This document shows, piece after piece, positions 60,751-64,000 of a stretch of 64,000 nucleotides of DNA (positions within the stretch are counted from its first letter, which is position 1; every line of letters begins with the position of its first letter). The stretch is from Nocardioides currus (GTDB lineage Bacteria > Actinomycetota > Actinomycetes > Propionibacteriales > Nocardioidaceae), in assembly GCF_003057875.1 (NCBI RefSeq), contig NZ_PYXZ01000003.1, positions 62,357-126,356 on the forward strand, read 5' to 3'. Made by a program: the position numbers and the translations under genes. The notes beneath the pieces are model-generated. The model saw nothing but the letters and a program-made list of their open reading frames with translations, ran no database searches and was not told the DNA's origin.

Positions 60751-61563
60751 TCAGCCGGCCGGCGGGGTGAACTGGCTGGCGGTGAAGACGGCTCCCGCGG
60801 GGTCGCGGACCTCGGCGGTGCGGGTCCACGCGGAGTCGGCGGTCGCGAGGACGGTGCCGCCGAGCCGCTCCACCGCCGCGACGGTCGCGTCCCGGTCGGC
60901 GACGGTGAACGTGACGTGCCAGTGTGGCCGCTCGTCGCCGGTCGTGGGCGCCAGCCACCCGATGGCGTCGGCGAAGCCGGGTGGGACGCCGACCCCGCTC
61001 TGCCGCTCGTGGATGCCGGGGTCGACCGTCGCGGCCAGGTGGTCGCCGTACCCGGACCGGCCGATCATGGTGGCGAAGCCGAGGTCGGAGACCTCCCAGC
61101 CGAACACGGAGCCGTAGAACGCGGTGGCGGCCGCCGGGTCGGTGGTGTGGAGGTCGCTGAAGTTCCAGGCCCCCGGAGCGTTGGTGAGCTGGGCGCCCAG
61201 GCGGGTGCCGGCCTGCCACAACGCGAAGGCGACACCCTCCGGGTCCTCGCAGTAGGCCGCTGTGCCGGCCGGGCCGAAGGCGGTCGGCGGGCTCACGACC
61301 CGACCGCCCGCGGCAACGACCCGGGCAGCTGCTGCCTCCGCGTCGTCGACCGCGACGTAGGTCGTCCACGTGCGTCCCTCGCCGCTCGAGATCCCGGCGA
61401 CGTCCTGGCCGTCGAGCTGGGCGATGAGGTAGGCGCCGCCACCGGTCTCGACGAACCGCCAGCCGAGCAGGCCGCCGTAGAACTCCTGCGCCACCGACGG
61501 GTCAGGGTGCTCGAGGTCGATCCAGGACGTGACGCCCTCGGGATAGGTCCGCTGTGTCTCCAT
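60751..61563 (-). CDS. Two-domain VOC (glyoxalase/dioxygenase fold) protein
   Basis: This 270-aa protein has tandem vicinal-oxygen-chelate domains (about 8-120 and 140-268), with repeats of the type TSWIDLEHPDPSVAQEFYGGLLGW and FSDLHTTDPAAATAFYGSVFGW. Related proteins are annotated as hydrolase CylR2-like or glyoxalase; the substrate is not known. ATG 61563 follows TAGCGT (61576-61571) by 7 nt (leaderless). Confidence 0.88.
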   Translation of the reverse strand: METQRTYPEGVTSWIDLEHPDPSVAQEFYGGLLGWRFVETGGGAYLIAQLDGQDVAGISSGEGRTWTTYVAVDDAEAAAARVVAAGGRVVSPPTAFGPAGTAAYCEDPEGVAFALWQAGTRLGAQLTNAPGAWNFSDLHTTDPAAATAFYGSVFGWEVSDLGFATMIGRSGYGDHLAATVDPGIHERQSGVGVPPGFADAIGWLAPTTGDERPHWHVTFTVADRDATVAAVERLGGTVLATADSAWTRTAEVRDPAGAVFTASQFTPPAG

Positions 61564-61623
61564 GTCCGCCACGCTACGACCGGAACCGGACAGGTGGGGT
61601 CCGCGTCGTCCTACTCTGGGGTG

Positions 61624-62247
61624 GTGCCGCGCCAGCCGATCGAGCCACCCGCCGAGGCGGACCCCACTGCCCGCACCGTCGCGTCCTACGAGCTGGTGGC
61701 CGCCGACTACGCCCGCGAGACAGCGGGCGGCGGGCTGAGCGACGGGCTGGCCCGACTGGTCGAGGCCGTGCCGGGCGGCCACGTCCTCGAGATCGGGTCC
61801 GGCCCCGGCTGGGACGCCGACGCCCTCGAGGAGGCCGGCCTGCGGGTGCGACGCACGGACGTGACGCAGGCCTTCATCGACCTCCAGCAGGAGCGCGGCC
61901 AGCAGGTCGAGCGGCTGGACGTGGTGTCCGACGACCTCGGTGGTCCGTACGACGCCGTGGTGGCCCTCGCGGTGCTCCAGCACGTCCCGAGGTCGGCGCT
62001 CGCCCGTGTGCTCGGGCGGATGGCGGCCTCGCTCGCGCCCGGCGGCGCGCTGCTCCTCGCCGTACGCACGGGTGAGGGTGAGCGCTGGGAGGTGGGCGAC
62101 TCGGGCAATCCCTACTACGTCGCGCTCTGGGAGGAGGGCGAGCTGATCGATCTCCTGGTCGCGGCCGGTCTGCGGGTGGAGTGGCAGGAGGTCTCGAGCG
62201 ACTCCGAGGACAGCGACTGGGTCAGCCTGCTCGCCCGCATTACTTGA
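61624..62247 (+). CDS. Class I SAM-dependent methyltransferase
   Basis: This 207-aa protein has motif [14 protein letters not shown] (SAM binding), an acidic end of strand 2 (RRTDVTQAF), [18 protein letters not shown] (motif III/post-I) and [17 protein letters not shown]. The acceptor is unknown. GTG 61624 lies 6 nt after TACTCT (61612-61617); GTG 61621 is equally in frame. Confidence 0.88.
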   Translation: MPRQPIEPPAEADPTARTVASYELVAADYARETAGGGLSDGLARLVEAVPGGHVLEIGSGPGWDADALEEAGLRVRRTDVTQAFIDLQQERGQQVERLDVVSDDLGGPYDAVVALAVLQHVPRSALARVLGRMAASLAPGGALLLAVRTGEGERWEVGDSGNPYYVALWEEGELIDLLVAAGLRVEWQEVSSDSEDSDWVSLLARIT

Positions 62248-62257
62248 TTTGTTCAAG
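62243..62257. promoter_or_regulatory. Fur-type operator upstream of furA
   Basis: CTTGA-tttgt-TCAAG is an AT-rich palindrome in a high-GC region, 22 nt before the furA GTG. It matches the kind of AT-rich site by which FurA/CatR repress their own furA-katG operon. Confidence 0.65.
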
Positions 62258-62278
62258 AAAAGGCGGAAGGGTGGCCCT

Positions 62279-64000
<1,722 letters not shown>

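Noticed and set aside
61582..61607. GGAAC-N18-GTC upstream of the methyltransferase as a fourth SigH-type promoter
   Set aside because: The -10 is GTC rather than GTT and the gene already has a well-placed leaderless -10 (TACTCT).

Overview
The window is chromosomal DNA of a very high-GC actinobacterium. Gene content and order suggest a Nocardioides-like member of the Propionibacteriales; this is inferred from overall character, as there is no rRNA to test it. Two blocks match the conserved origin-proximal region of actinobacteria. The first runs pcnA / DUF6049 / murJ-pseudokinase / sigM / anti-sigma / trxB (mycobacterial Rv3907c-Rv3914 order). The second runs ino1-padR / ponA / glycosyltransferase-like membrane protein / rpsF-ssb-rpsR-rplI / MATE / dnaB (mycobacterial Rv0046c-Rv0058 and the equivalent Streptomyces order). 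I saw no tRNA, rRNA, CRISPR array, transposase, integrase or prophage. Coding density is high, many genes overlap by 4 bp (ATGA or GTGA), and GTG starts are common.

Layout. 1-5.0 kb: 5' end of a plsC-like gene, a two-gene ABC exporter with a DesK/DesR-like two-component pair, and an AlaA-type aminotransferase. 5.0-13.2 kb: GNAT and trxA, then an accessory insert (secreted NPCBM-like protein, HTH/helical-repeat regulator, unusual 760-aa sensor kinase and its response regulator), then trxB. 13.2-22.2 kb: anti-sigma, sigM, MurJ-linked pseudokinase, murJ, DUF6049, pcnA. 22.5-31.2 kb: ino1-padR, ponA, a polytopic membrane protein, a racemase-fold/FemX pair, endonuclease IV. 31.3-35.0 kb: two tandem RTX-like secreted paralogues and a Ser/Thr kinase. 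35.2-42.7 kb: rpsF-ssb-rpsR-rplI, secreted and membrane proteins, MATE, dnaB. 42.7-49.2 kb: lipoprotein, APC permease, MarR / DoxX-DODA, MBL, TauE. 49.2-54.0 kb: FadR and a carrier / class III CoA-transferase / biotin-free carboxyltransferase-like operon. 54.2-62.2 kb: secreted beta-helix protein behind a LacI-type palindrome, aldo/keto reductase, BLUF photoreceptor, RF3, cupin, GNAT plus MbcA/ParS-like protein, VOC protein, methyltransferase. 62.3 kb to end: furA-katG, with katG running off the right edge.

Four regulatory patterns stand out. (1) trxA, trxB and doxX each carry a GGAAC-N18-GTT motif typical of SigH/SigR thiol-stress promoters, all with the same spacing; in doxX a perfect MarR-type palindrome lies inside the spacer. 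(2) About 22 genes have a TANNNT hexamer ending 6-8 nt before the start codon, so leaderless transcription looks like the default and helps choose starts. (3) A 50-nt imperfect palindrome occurs four times as two pairs (22289-22422 and 37046-37177), which looks like a REP/BIME-type element. (4) Palindromic operator candidates lie before padR, the MATE gene, doxX, the beta-helix gene and furA.

The best candidate for an undescribed pathway is the carrier - CoA-transferase - carboxyltransferase operon, which could take up a dicarboxylate such as malonate, load it onto CoA and decarboxylate it without biotin.
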